This document shows positions 49,974 to 63,575 of a DNA stretch of 64,000 nucleotides, in pieces (position 1 is the stretch's first letter; every line of letters starts with the position of its first letter). Under the pieces are notes generated by a model. The model was not told the origin of the DNA and searched no databases. It saw only the letters and a list, made by a program, of their open reading frames with translations. Source of the DNA: Taeniopygia guttata (lineage: Eukaryota > Chordata > Aves > Passeriformes > Estrildidae); contig NC_133026.1 of assembly GCF_048771995.1 (NCBI RefSeq), forward strand, positions 96,688,501 to 96,752,500, read 5' to 3'. Position numbers and translations under genes: made by a program.

Positions 49974-52900
49974 CCACTGTACTTTAGTCTTCCATTAAGG
50001 TTTTAATAGAGCTTGGTGGAGTGAAACTACAAGAATGAATTGTCTTTTAGTGAGGAAGGCAAAGATTTAGTGTAATGAAAATGTAATGTAATGAAATAAG
50101 AGTTAAAAAGCAATTAGAGAAATATATCTTATGTTTTTATGATGTTTTTAATTTCTCCTATTTCTCCTTTTGTATTTATATATATGATATATATACATGA
50201 ATATGTAAGAATATAAGCAAAATCTCAACACTGTCCTTTTTACTGAAACAAAGTCGTTTGATTTAAGTTTAGAATTCTTCAAGTAAATTGATCTATTGCA
50301 AATACATTTAAACATTACAATAATCTACATTTCAAGAGGAGAATATTCTGAGTTAATATTTTCATTCTGCACTAATATATTGGTATTTACACTGCAGTTC
50401 CCTGTTAGCCCATTTTTAAAACAATCATTTCCAGAAAAGCATTGGCATTTTGATGGCAAACTGTGTTTAAATGAGCCCTGATTCAAATGAATATAAAAGT
50501 TCTTGCTGACATAAAGAAAAAGGGATGGATCATTCGGCACCATTCTTATTATTTCTGTTATTAGATGCCACTGCTTTGAGTCCAGTAATTTTTGTAGATG
50601 GACAAAGAATAAGGAATTGAGTTCTCAATTACTTTTTAAATTCCTATAAAAATTGAAGAGTTGTGCATATGTTTAGATAAACCATGGGAATTATTTATTT
50701 TTTATGTACATTTGTTATATAAGAAAATCAGAGTACTTTGTCTCTCTGAAATGATTGGGATACCCAAAAACAACTGTGGAAGAAACAACAAAGAATCTAT
50801 TTTTCTTTTGAGGTAATGCCAGTTATACTCCTTAGGAAGAAATTAACACTAATGTATAGCTTAAATTAAAAATTGTGTTACTTAATTTACATTTAATTCT
50901 GTAATATTTGCCAGAACTTTTGATTCAAATAAATAGATTCAAGTAGAGCAATAAAGGAAAACTTAAGACCCAGATCTGCAGATGTTCCAGCTTTTAAAAA
51001 AGAATAATTTTCACACAAATATGAAGTGGAAAAAGAATCCATTCAAGTTACAAAATTATTAATTCTACTCTCATTTTCCAAAATATTTATACCACTTATT
51101 AGCTGACACAGTATCTATATAATGAAATTATCAGGGTACATAAGAATATTTTTCACTTTTTCAGGCAATATTTTATTCAAGATTTTTTGCTCTCAGTGTT
51201 CCTTATTCAGTAGGAGATTATGTATACTGGAAGACTTGCAGATCTCAGTCATTATCATGTATTTCCATGTGATTAAGGTTCTTCGCCCTTAGCACATTAT
51301 AAGACATTCTTGGCTCATAGGCAGCACTGTATAAATTAGAGGATTCACCAAGTGTGAACAATAGGTCTTAAAAACTTAAATGACCTTGTCTTCACACCAA
51401 TCTTACTAACATTATACATTTAAAGCTCAAAAGAAGAATGAATGCATATAATAAGGCTAACATCTTCAAAGATTAATTGAAAAAAAAAAAAAGGAGAAAA
51501 TAAATGTTTTTTCGTTTTCCCTTCTTAGTGTGGAATGTGAAACCAGCAGAAAAATAACTTCCTCACCATATCACCCACATAACAGTAATCCAATTTTCCT
51601 TAGATAGTTAGTCTGAAAATTAATGATATTAGTATTGAAACATCAGGAAGATATTGTCACCAATTGTACTAAATAGTATAACTTTAAGCTAGATGTCTTT
51701 GATATGCTTTAGCAAACATATTTCATTTTAATATCAGCTTTTAAATCAACCTCCAAGTACATCTCAAGATAACAAAGGTTATAAATTAATTTGCATAATA
51801 AAACAATAATCCTGGTGCACATTCAGAATTGCAGTTCATATTTTAATACCATTATACCTGTTGATTTAAAACTCTTTTGCCAGGATTCTGATGACTTAAT
51901 ATATTTTATAGAGAAGTCAATGGTGACTTCATGTAGAATATAGTATTATGACTCATATATACAGTAATGTGATGCAGAGAGATATTTTCTCATGAATTAT
52001 ACATTCATGATAAACTATTTGATGAACAGTGCCTATATAATGTCTTTCAATAACTAAAGCTATTCAACAGAACTAAAATTTAATTTCTATTTATTTTTCT
52101 TCCATACTTCTTAATCTTACTAAAAATTCACAAAACTCCCTGTTTTAAAAACAAAAGTATAATCCATAAAGCTCACATACATTGTGGCACCGCTTATGTC
52201 TAATATTTACTATGATAAAATTCACACATTGTATAATAAATTACTTCAGATATAAATTTGGCTCCAACCTCGCCTTTGACAACCTTAAAAAAACCGTAAA
52301 AGAAAAAACTGTGAGTTATTCAAAGTAATTATTTTTTCAATTGATTGGAAATAATTCAAGATAGGCTTCCAGATGATTTAATTAATTTATTCCCTCTGTA
52401 TCTCAAAATTCAAAGCAAGAGCTTAATGTATCATACTCTTTAGGAGATTACTCATGCTTCACCCAAACAAATAAGCTATTGAAACAAATTATTTATTTGG
52501 TCAGCTAATAAATCTCTCTCATAGTTTCTAATTATTCCTGGAGTTATTACAGCCCGTGAGACTCTGGGAAAATCAGCATTTTTCTCCTGTGTACTTTCCC
52601 TACTCATAGCTGCTTCGTTTGTCTGCTCTATCTATTTCTCTCAAGCGTTAATTGGTAATTTTATTTTATATTTGTGTTTTTACATAATCAGCAGACTTTT
52701 CATATCAGTCTCAGTGACAGTGAGTAAAATAGTTTTCTTTACTGTTTAAATGTTTTTAATTATTCCTGCTAACATTTCTTACAGTAAAACAAGTGCAGAT
52801 TATTAAACTGAAATAAGCAGGTATTAAATAATGTAAATGTGTTTGAAATTGTGGTTTTAAAAATAGTGCATAGACAAAACAGATCAGACCATTTCCTGGT

Positions 52901-53619
52901 CACATTGAAAAATCTGAAGAAAAACAGATGTTTATCTACATCTCAAATAAAAATGCACCATTGATGTTGAGAAGTACACTAAATTTAAGATTAGGAAAAT
53001 TAGGCTAATTTGAAAGATGAGAGGGCTATTACCTGTTGTTGAGGAGGATGATGTGGAAGCAGAGGAAGGGGTGATATGGTTTTTAAGCATCATGGGAGAG
53101 GGAAAAGTAGAAAACTATCAATTCCGGAACTTTGAGCTCTTAGATGAGAGTAGGAAAATACTACCGAGTATCTCTGATGCCATGAAACCATGATGTTTGT
53201 GGATTTTCTCAGGCTCGTCTTTTAAAGTGGCCTAAGTGTTTAGAGATGGAAAAGCTGTTTGTCACAAATATTCTAGCATTAACTGTATGTTTCCATTACT
53301 TTCTTTATCTTAGGCATGAAATCTTTCTAACATGTAGATGTTCAGTTTCACCTATATAATTGCCAGGCAAGATCAATTTTATCCTGGCGAATATCTTCAT
53401 GACAACCAGCAATTCAAATTTTCTGTTGCTTAATGAGGGGTAGAAAGGAGATTACTGAGATATTTTTAGGGCACATAAGCCCTTTCCCAAGAACTTGCCA
53501 ACACAAAACATGTGCATTCATCTGTATCAGTTGGTATCATAAAGGATATCCCCTCTTCCTGCAATGTTTGTCTTGCCTACAATGTTGTGCTAGTGCAGCT
53601 ATAAGAGCAATGGAACTAC

Positions 53620-53653
53620 CTACTTTTAAGACACATCTACCTTTAAGACACAT
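53620..53653. repeat. 17-bp tandem duplication
   Basis: CTACTTTTAAGACACAT is followed directly by CTACCTTTAAGACACAT, with one mismatch. Confidence 0.95.
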
Positions 53654-54371
53654 CATTCTAAATAGACTAAAAACCTTTTACTCCATCCTTCTCTTTTATA
53701 AAATACAAATTATTTTGACAGCTGTTTTAGAAGAAAGAGAGCAAACCACTAAAGCACTGATGTAACAAAACACCACATTATCTTCCTGCACAGATAGAAA
53801 TATAATCATTACGCCTTCTTCTATCACTGGGGGCTATACTGTCCATATTGGCCTTTAAATAAATAAAAACTGATTTATCACTGTAAGACAACATTGTTCT
53901 AGTCCCTTAAGGGAAATTGCTGACTTCTATTTGTTCAGGCTATGACAAACTGCTCCTAGATGGGACAGAGACTCTTGCTGTCTCACTTTAGGAACAAATG
54001 TCTGAATGGGAAGAGGAGAGACATAGCTGTAATCTGAAATACTTTGCTTGACTTTTTATCCAAGGAGAAGAGAAAGTTTCACAGGGTTGGTCTAAGTGAG
54101 AAGCACCTTTCACAGCAATGTCCCTCAATAATTAAACAAAGCTACCATAGATCAGGTATAACAGAAACATGTATGAGGATATACCCTGCAGTTAAGAATC
54201 AACCTCATAGCACTGATGAGGCTGTAAGCTCTTTCTGGGAGCCTGAATGCATGACTGGAGATTAAAATAAAATGTGTAGAAATCATACATGAGCTTCCTA
54301 CACTGTTGTGCTGAAATGGGATTTGGAAGGTAATGAAATGTTGAAACATTTCTACCGTGTCCTACATCCTA

Positions 54372-55005
54372 AAATCATAGCATGTTTTTGTTTTGAAGAG
54401 ACCTTAAGGATCACTTAGTCTCACCACTCTCACAGTCAAGAATTTCTTCCTAATTGCTAACCTAGATTGACCCTCTTTCAGTTTGAAGCCATTCCTCCTT
54501 TTCCTGTCACTACATATCCTGGTAAAGGGTCCCTCTCCTGCTTTATTGTAGGCCACCTTCAGGTACTGAAAGGCTGCTATAAGGTCTCCCTGTAGCCTTT
54601 TCTTCTCCAGGCTGAACAACCCCCAGCTCAACCTGTCTTCATCAGAGAGGTGCTCCAGCCCTCTGATCATTGATATCACTCCCCTTGTCTGGTTCCAGCA
54701 GAACCACATCCTTTTTTACATTGTAAGACTTAGAGCTAGACAGAGTACTGCAGGAAGGGTCTCAGCAGAACAGAGTAGAGGGATGGAATCACCTCCCTTG
54801 CCCTGCTGTCCTTGCTGCTTTTCACATTGTCTTTCTGGGCTGCAAGTGCACACCGCAAACTCATGACTGGTTTCTTATCCATCAGCGCCAAGTCCTTCTC
54901 CTCAGGGCTGCTCTCAATCCATTCTTCATCCAGACTGTATCAGTGCTTATCAATGCCCTAACACAGATGTGGGACCTTAGACTAGGCCTTGTTGAACTTT
55001 GTGAG
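54372..55005 (-). mobile_element. CR1 LINE, 3' segment (end of ORF2 and 3' UTR)
   Basis: The left end carries the CR1 3' terminus (AAATCATAGCATG, then GACCTTAAGGATCACTTAGT). The order then follows CR1: AAGAATTTCTTCCTAATTGC, CAGGTACTGAAAGGCTGCTA, TAAGGTCTCCCTGTAGCC, AGGCTGAACAACCCCCAGC, GAGAGGTGCTCCAGCCCTCT, AGAGTACTGCAGGAAGGGTC, TTTCTGGGCTGCAAGTGCAC, AAGTCCTTCTCCTCAGGGCT and GGCCTTGTTGAACTTTGTGAG at the right end. About 100-120 bases expected between the terminus and the AAGAATTTCTTCC block appear deleted near 54420. Frames contain stops, so it encodes nothing functional. It abuts the opposite-strand piece at 55018 and probably belongs to the same insertion. Confidence 0.95.
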
Positions 55006-55017
55006 CACTCAAATAGT

Positions 55018-55282
55018 TGTGGTCAGCAGTTTGTTACTCAAATGGAGACCAGTGAGGAGCGTTGCTCCTCAAGGGTTGATATTGGAATTGGCATTGTTGA
55101 ACATCTTTGTTGGTGACATGGACAAGAAAACTGAGTGCACCCTCAGGAACTCTGCAGGTGACACCAAGCTGAGTTGTGCAGTTGACACCCTGAAGGGATG
55201 TGATACTATCCAAATTGATTTTAAAAGTCTTGCAACATAGGCTTATGCAAATCTCATTAAGTTCTACAAGGTCAAATGTCTT
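55018..55282 (+). mobile_element. CR1 LINE, inverted reverse-transcriptase segment
   Basis: The + strand frame around 55060-55240 reads like the C-terminal part of the CR1 reverse transcriptase. It has VAPQGLILELALLNIF, GDMD, ECTL, then DTKLSCAVDTLKG. Where the family has the catalytic motif FADD, this copy has SAGD, so one of the paired aspartates is lost. The frame ends at a stop (TAG near 55240), and recognisable homology runs on through AATCTCATTAAGTTCTACAAGGTCAAATG to about 55282. It starts about a dozen bases after the opposite-strand CR1 segment. An 83-codon frame covers it, but it is a dead fragment, not a gene. Confidence 0.9.
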
Positions 55283-56689
55283 TCAACCTTGATTTTTTTC
55301 CAATAATATGTGTTTGAAGTAAAAAAATCACAGAGCAATATAAAATAGGTTGGAGACTAAGGAAACAAGGAGCAAATTAGGACACACAGATGAAGCCCAA
55401 AATTAAGGACATTCCAAATCTTGGTTCACAAGAGAGGAAATGAGAAAGATAGGCAACTATTCACAATTTATCATATTACTGTAGGTTCTAGTTTGCATTT
55501 ACAATGATTTATATTAGAAGATGTATAAACTGTCATAACATCTAGTTGGGAGAAGATGAATTTCAGTACTTAAAGGGAGACAGAACACCCTAGGCTTAGT
55601 AAATAGCAATCTGTGAGATATTATTACTGGAAAAAATTATTAACAAGTCCTATTTCCTTTTCACCAAACTGAATTCGCCTCAGAATGCTTTTGAATTTAT
55701 ATTTGAACGTCCACAATGCTTTATCTGTGGAAAATGTGCCTTCTAGGAAATTTTTTTTGTGATGTAGACATACATTGTTCTGATATTTCAAAGTGAAGCT
55801 ATTTAAATAGACCTTGACTTTCTTGTTTCCATCTTCCTTTGCCTCCCTCTTACAGTTTTTTGGTTTTTTTTTTCAGAAATATTCTTTCACATGCGGGGCT
55901 TCATACCTTGGGGGTGTGTATGTGTCTGTGTGTGTGTGAGTGAATGGCAAATGGAAAGAAATTCATGGGCATAGGTTAATATTAATTTCTTAAGCTCTCT
56001 TTTTCTAAAGCAAATATATATGAGTTGAATATTTAGCAGGATCGATACATATTTTTCCCTGCTTGCTGCATAGAATAACTACTTATCTCTCACAATTTTC
56101 TTGGTCTAAATAATATTATGATAGTCCAGAACTCACTCAAATGCAGTATTTTAAAATTCTGTAGTTAGTCTGAATATGTGGATTGGCTTCTGACAAACCA
56201 TTCTTATATATGTAAATGTAAGCTTCAATATCACTATTTGTACATTTTACAATTAGTCTTCACATAATTAGTATATTTTTAAAAAGTCAAAAAACTAAAG
56301 ACCAAAAACCAGATAATCAGTGCAGTAATCAATGATCATGGTCTTTACTATCTGAAGTCACCTTTTTACTGCACTATGGTCTTAGGAGTAAATGGTATTA
56401 AACACTGACTATTATTTTCCCATTAACTTCTTTCCCTTTGCAAATAAACAGAAAGGCTGTGCATCCATAGATCTAGTAAATGCATCTTATTATATATTTT
56501 TTATATTTTTCTGTTAAATATTATTATTTAGTTTGCTAAAATCCTAGGTTCTCTACTTAAACTTACAAGCTTGCAACAACTTTCAAAAATAAAAATATTT
56601 TTTCTGTAAAAATACGAATTGTTTCTAATCTGTAGTCCAAGGCCCCTAACTGGATTATATTATTCATAAAATTATTTGTGGTCAATACA
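55283..56689. other. AT-rich non-coding stretch, no gene seen
   Basis: It holds a T-rich run near 55857-55873 and a short TG-rich repeat at 55913-55941. No exon or transposon is recognised. Confidence 0.6.
55913..55941. repeat. Short (TG)n-rich repeat
   Basis: GTGTGTATGTGTCTGTGTGT and a few more units, with two interruptions. Confidence 0.85.
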
Positions 56690-57715
56690 TGTTGTCTGGC
56701 TGGCAGGAGCACACCAAGCTGCTCTGATACTCCATCAATAGGACAGTGGGAGAAAATAAAATTAAACTCTTTTGAGTCAATACAAGGACAGGGAGATTAC
56801 TTACTAATTAACAATTTGAGCAAAACAGGATTTCTTCCTTGATTTGAGGAAGAATAACCTAATTTGCTGTCAATTGTTTGTAATGGAATAGGATACTTTG
56901 ACATACTTAGAAACATGAAAAAAAACCTAAACCCAAATTCCCTCATCCTTCCCTTCCTCTCAGGTTTGATTTTCTTCCTAATTCTTTTACTTCTTGACCC
57001 TTCTGTCCCTTCCATGCCATGTGGAGCAGGAAACGTAGCTGTGGTTTGTTCATAATTCTCCGTCTCTTCCTCTCCTCCCTCCTCATGCTCTTCCCCTGCT
57101 CCAGCTTGGGATCCCTCCATGGGAGACAGCCCTTCCTGAAATGCTTCAGTTTGGGTCCCATTCAAGGAAGTACAGTCCTTCAGGGGGGTACTACTCCCAC
57201 ATGAGGCTACAACTACTGCCAGAAAACTTCCTCCTCTGTGGGTTCTTCTCCAGCTCACAGTTCCTTCCAGGCACCTGCTTCAGCTTGCAGTCCTCCATGG
57301 ACTGCAGTGCGGATATCTGGTTTGCCATGATCCTCCGTGGGCTGTATAGGCACAGCCAGCATCACCACGGTCTGCACCCGGGACTGCGGGGAAATCTCTG
57401 CTCCCTGTCTGGAGTATCTACCACTGTTCCTTCCTCTCTGGCCTTGCTGTCTCCAGAACTGTTTCTCTCACATTTTCTCACTCCTCTCTCACCGCTGTTG
57501 TACAGCATATTTTTCTGTTATGCTTTCTTTAGCATGTTATCACAAAGGCACTACCAGCCTTGTTGATGGGCTCTTCTTTGGCCAGTGGAGAGTACTTGGA
57601 GACGACTGGAATTGGACTATTCTGATTTGGGGGAAACTTATGTGGTCTTCCTGGAGAAGCCACCCTGCAGCCCTCCCAGCTACCAAAACCTTGCCAATTA
57701 AAACAAATATAACAT
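56690..57715 (-). mobile_element. Endogenous retrovirus LTR remnant (ERVL-like, about 1 kb)
   Basis: The block matches a long LTR-type repeat common in bird genomes. Landmarks on the + strand are GTTGTCTGGCTGGCAGGAGC at the left end, ACAAGGACAGGGAGATTACT, CTCATGCTCTTCCCCTGCTCC, TCCATGGGCTGC-like units near 57292 and 57335, AACTGTTTCTCTCACATTTTC, AGCATGTTATCACAAAGGCA, TTGGCCAGTGGAGAG, and GCTACCAAAACCTTGCC near the right end. Read on the - strand this is U3 to U5. It is far richer in G and C than its flanks, which explains the cluster of 140-153-codon frames on both strands. The - strand frame at 56797-57258 contains an acidic segment (AGAGEEHEEGGEEE) that I also associate with this repeat family. 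No gag/pol or paired LTR is visible. Small indels and stops show an old copy. Confidence 0.8.
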
Positions 57716-60700
57716 TACAGTCAAGAATTTATTTGCCAACACTCTTTACAAAAGAATAAAAGTTCATGGAAATTGGAACATAAAATAGATTTTGCACAGA
57801 AAATTTTAAGACATAAAAGCTCCAACTCAGAAACCCAGCATTATTCTGAATTCAGTACTTTCCTTCCTTTGTTGCTAGAGTACAGTTTTATAGGCCTTGT
57901 TTCCTTTAGGTTGGTCAAAACCTCGTGCAACTCAAGGTGTGGAGACAAATCAAGCTTGATCTGTATGTAAAAATGCTTTCATGCATTTCAAATCCAACTC
58001 TTTGTAATAAGTTTGCGTGCCTTCACTCCTAACTATGAAAGCAGTTTTATGCCTAGCTTCTCATATGAAATTGAGGCATTATCTTGGCTCACAAGTGCTT
58101 TTACACAATTCACAGGTGTTATGATATACTTTTGTATATTGAAAGAGGTATTAAGACAGGAAAATTCTTAAAAATCTGTTAATTCAGCATGTTTAGAAAT
58201 AAAACATGCTGTTAAGTATAATAAGAATTCCTGTTTTATTTTTAATTTTCTGAAGACTCCAGTAAAATATTTCCAATTGAATTACTGAGGCAGTTTCACT
58301 GATCTATCTTAATTGCTCTGTTTCTGGGTTTAAAGTGTGTCTTCTTCTTTTATATGTCGAAGGAAACATAGTGTTTCTAGTTTGCAGCTTTATCTTAATA
58401 ATTTGAAAAAATATACCAATATCGTCTTTTTAACAGTTGCAATTGTGACACAGAAAAAAAATTGTTTTAAATACATAAAAAACCTATTTCCTTGCTGTTT
58501 GGACAATAAAAGGCTCAGAAAGTTTCACAGCTTATTACAGGAGCAGCTAAGAAGAAAGGTTAACTTAATGCACAAGGCCACAGTATGGAGAAGTAACAAG
58601 CACAGGGGAGGCCATCACTCCTAAACACAAAGGTAGCAGGAGAATTTATTTACCCTTGGCATGTGAGAGAGGATTAGCTCTTAAATCAACTGATAAAATC
58701 CTCTCTCTCCTTTCTCTTCCAATGACCTTTTCTTCTCAGCCTGTTTCTCTTTTTGTTATTGTCAAGACTCTACAGGCTCCTGCCTTCTGCTCATCTGTGC
58801 TTTGGACAAGCTCAGCCTGCAACAAAATTACCCACTGCTGCTCTTTAGGAATCCAGCTTTTCTGGTTCCCTCCTTCGTTCACTGAACGTGTATTCCTATA
58901 TATGAAAGATAAGACTCCATTTTAGATCAGCAACAGAACAATTAAGACAACACCTCTTCTGAAAACTTCTAAATAAGGGAGAGAAGATAAAAGGCATTTA
59001 GGCAAGTGAGGTGTAACAGGCATTTTACTGAGTGCTCTTTAAATTTCTATTTCAACTTTTTATTTCCAAGAATTTAATCAGCTTCTGTCTTTGTAGGGAT
59101 TCACAAAGGCCTTGTCATGTCTTGAGAAAGTCAAATATACATTAAAAGAATTTTAATGATAAGTATAACAACAATTAAAAATTTACCTCAATTAAATGTT
59201 ATTTGTGAAGATCTGAGCATATGGCTTAATTAAATAGAAGTCCATATCACTTTTTCAAAATAATTATAATTAATACAAATAAGACTTCAGGAATACTGAT
59301 GCATAATCCTCTGAATATTTGATATTTGTTGGCAGAAAAAAAAAAAGCAAAATTATAGTCACACAACTGGAGACAACATTGCATTCCAGGCTGGCAATAC
59401 TCACATTTCAGGCTAATATGGTGTCCCATATTAAATATATATATCATTTTCTTATTTGTCAGGCTCCTAGAGAAGACAGAGAGAGAGAAAAATATCTAGA
59501 TTTAATATATCTGTAAAGTATAGATAAATCTGCTTGTGCATGTATTATTTATATCCCAGTATCAGAATGAGGAAGATAACAAAACACAACAAGTTTTAGC
59601 ATTGCTACGTAGAATATAGCTGCCTGTATTTCTGCAGCTAAGGCATTTCACTATTGCCCATTTAAGGTGATTATGCTTCATTTAAAATGAATGCAAAGAA
59701 ATATAATACTGAATAGGTTTAAAGTGTTCATATAACTTTGATCCCACAAAGCAATCTTTTACAACACAGATTTAAGAATCTTTTCACTTTCAGAGTAAGT
59801 TAAACAGCTGAATGAGAAACTGGAGTAATACAGAGTTTCAAATTTAATTTACTGTTTTGAGTGAAATCAAATCTGATGTTGGCTGCTATGTCATTTTCTT
59901 ATGTCATTATGAAATCCTCATTAGAAATTATTTTCTGAGGGTGAGACTTCAGTTGAATCAATGTTTCTAATTACACAAGGGAAAAAATGATACTTAGTGG
60001 AAAGCAACTACAATTATTAAGCAAAGCTATAATAGTACATGTATAATAGTACAATTATACTGTGCCATAGCTATGTCCTTTTTGTCACAAAGGTATCATA
60101 ACACAGAAGCTAGAAAAACCAGTATTTTCTTAGGTATGCTCAAAGTGTTGAAGAAAATGTATTCATCTTACCCTACAGTTCTTAATTTCTTTGCATTGTT
60201 ACGTTTACTTCTGCCCTTTCTCCAGCTGTGCAACTCCACGTATAGGTCATAAAGTTAGTGTAGCCCAAAGAGAATGTGTTCAACAGGCTGTCTCCCAGTG
60301 GGAACAATTATTTTAAAAAAAGCAGTGGGAAACAGGAAGGATAGAAATTCCCTGGATGTCTACAAGAACTTTGTTGCCATAGCTAATAGGGCATTTCAAC
60401 GACTGACAAGTGGGACACATTTTGTGTTGAACAGAGCCCTAAATTAAATATGGTTCTTGACTCCCAAAAAATTTTAACTCTTGGAATGTTTGGGTTTTTT
60501 TTCCATGTAATGAGAGAAAAGCATAGGTAGGAGTGCAGAAAAGCCTGATTCTTTGTTCATTCAAATTTTCATCAGAAAGAAATCTATACCATATCATAAA
60601 TCAGTCTTTACTTCAGAAACTGACCTTGATTTCCTCAGAATAAATGGAATATCTCAGTTTCCTGCCCTCTCACTATTGAATATCTCACACTGATATAGAT

Positions 60701-63575
60701 CAGTCAATGACAAAGATCTTTGGCTTGTAGACTGAGAAGGTCTAGACACATGCTAACCATCTCTGTCATTTCTTGTAACTTGTAGTTATCTTCAGAAAAA
60801 CTTGTAGCTGCAGAAATACTTGTTCTCTAAAACCAGATTTCAATGATATTCCCTTCCATAAAACTGAAAAACATTTGCATTCCATTATCAGTCATTGGGA
60901 AAAAAAACCCAAAAAAACAAGCAGGAGCAGCAAGAAGAACGGGTTTCAAGATTTCCAAGGTGATTTTATCTTATTTAAAATGTACTGCCTTCAAAGATTC
61001 TAGGAGCAAGTGTATTTTCTCTTGGCTTTCACATAATCCATTTATAACCCCATAGTAACAATGAGGAAAATTAAAGTCAGACAGTGGGGTAAACCTCTTT
61101 ATGAATAATTTGGCCCCCACCTACCCTTAAAACATCTGTTAAAGCATACATTTTTTGCTGTTTCCACATTTATGTGCTATTTTATTAGAAAATTTATCTT
61201 CATACATTGTTTCTTTTAGATTTTTAAAGCATCCTTCCTCTTGCTTAGAGTGATTATATTGCAGATTATTGCATTTGCTCAAAAAATATATCTTCCTTAG
61301 TCATTCATCTTGTCAGCTGATACTGTGGTAATCAATGCAGAACCTTTATAATGACATAGATGGTCTCAAAGAGTACTTTTGCTTGTTTTACTACAGAAAA
61401 AATTAAAAACCAAACAAAAAACACAAAAAACCCAAACCAAATAAGGAAAATATAAAAGGTAAACCCAGATAAATTATTTCAAATAGCAAAATCATCTACA
61501 GTTTTAATGCTATTTCCCTCATTGTTATCAAAGATGATACTTTTTCATTACTACTTAGTGCAAAATAAGGAGGGAGGCCATATTTGCTTGAAAGCAGTAA
61601 AAAGAAACAGATTGAAAATCAAATTTCTTCTTTTTATGCATGCAAAGGAGACAGGGTACTATACTGGGTCCCCAAAATAGGTCTCATAGTTACTGTTTAT
61701 CTCCTAACCTCTAACACCTCAATACTCAAGGCAATTTTCATTAGAGTGAATAAGTTTGCAAGATTTACCCTTTTGTTTCAGCTGTAATTTTGGGACTCTG
61801 GATGAAAACAGTGACACTTATGTGATTTTTGGTCTGGGAATGTGTATGATGCAAGAATTCTCTCTTGGTATTCGAATTGCTGTGTGTATTTACTAAAGGA
61901 ATTTTTACATAGAGTTTCTCCTTCAGAGAGGAACACACAACTGACTTCCAGGCAATATGAAAAAGCACAATGGCATACCTAATTAAGAAGATAATAAAGA
62001 CATTTGCTCAAGAAAACCCAAGGCTAGTAATTTTTATATCCTAGTTAAAATAAATATAACATCTTGTTCCCAAGTGTGGGCACTTCTGCATATAAGTAAC
62101 TGCGGATTAATCATCATTACCCCAGTAATCTAATAGCTGTGATTTTAGATAAACAGAAAATCTGTGAAATATGTGAAAGTCTAACTTTGTTCTCAAGGTT
62201 GGGAGAATTCCAGTTACCAAATTGTAAAATCAGAAATGTAAAATTCTAACTGGCATGTTGGAAATGAAATTAAGAAGATAATCAAATTCAGTAAACACCC
62301 AAACATTTACTGCCTAGCAGGTCTTATCAACAGTTAATAATGTTGGAATGCTATATACCTTGCAAAATTATTTGACTATGCATTAAATGTTGACTGAGGA
62401 GGTTTACAGTGACTGAAGTAGATTGTGAATTACTATGTCCTTGAGATTTTTCGTAGAAGATTAATCTCTAGATACCAAAAACATTGTGAAGACAAAACTC
62501 TTGGAGGTTAATTTGTCTTGAACTTTAAAAAAGGACATGAAGAAGATCACAAAAATAACTTTGGTATGCCCTTATAGACACATTAGTTTTGAAACCACTC
62601 TTCTTTTTTCTCAGAATTTTTAGTTTTGAAAAACACTTTTATAGAAGAATGAAGGAGTTTTTTGTTAGTTTATAGAGTTCTATAACCCTGACCTGATTGT
62701 TCCAAACCTGGAGATGTAACTTCAGAGTTACTACAACAGCACAATACTCTCAAATTCTTTTCATTTTGTTCTCAGGAAGCTTATTATTTAAGGGTAGCAT
62801 TTTAGCCGATTTGGGGATAGAAACAACACAAAGCAGAACTCAAAAGCTACATTGCAGAATCTAATGCACTGACATTTTTATATGTGTGATGCATTGCTTT
62901 TACACTGACATTACTTCTAGTCAGTATATTATTCTTTCTAAACAGTTCAAACACCATTGTATTAAAAATTTACTCTTTTTATGATGAAAATATTGCGTGG
63001 CTTATCCCATTTCTCCTCTCTTCTGGATTCTGTGGGAGTAACAGAAGAGTATATGTGTAAGCATTCACCAGTAGAATAATTAAAGTACTGCAGTGGTCTA
63101 TCAAGATATGTTCTTCAAGTCTGGGACTCCTTGTGTATATAGGCAATGACCATTGATAGACCTATTTAACATATACCGCTATGGAACAGGCAGTTCCATA
63201 AACTCAATGGAAAAGGAGAAGTAATTGTACTGTGCCCAACCCACTGGATCTCTTTGGTGGACATGTCCGGTCCATGCTCTTAAAACACAGGAAGGAAATA
63301 GAAGATAGCTGTGTGAATATTCTTTGTTTATATGGATATTATCATCAATTGTTTCTTGTAACAACCTGAAGAGCAGGAAAATTTTGTCCAGGCTTGTACT
63401 GGAAAGAAATATTTTAGCTGTTACACAAAAACTTTTTCTTGATCTCTCTGACTTCTAAGAAATCAGGAGAGGGACAAGGATAACTAAAAAGAAAAACAAT
63501 ACAAAATGTGCAGTTGGTTACCTGAAGTGACAAAGTGGTCTATTTCCGTATGCTGGTCATTTCCATAAGAAATAA
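57716..63575. other. AT-rich non-coding stretch, no gene seen
   Basis: It contains only short A runs (for example near 59337 and 60900), a repeated TATAATAGTACA at 60028 and 60042, and short frames without motifs. No transposon, exon or RNA gene is recognised. Confidence 0.6.

Larger units (their letters stand above)
47891..54371. other. AT-rich non-coding stretch, no gene seen
   Basis: Apart from the small repeats and the CR1 tail listed separately (48826-48886, 49365-49492, 49897-49970, 53620-53653), I see no exon, RNA gene or transposon. A 110-codon frame at 53433-53765 contains the duplication at 53620 and shows no domain. Confidence 0.6.

Noticed and set aside
54989..55240. An 83-codon + strand frame with reverse-transcriptase resemblance, as a possible gene
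   Set aside because: It is a fragment of CR1 ORF2 with the catalytic FADD altered to SAGD, flanked by opposite-strand CR1 sequence. It is annotated as a mobile element, not a gene.
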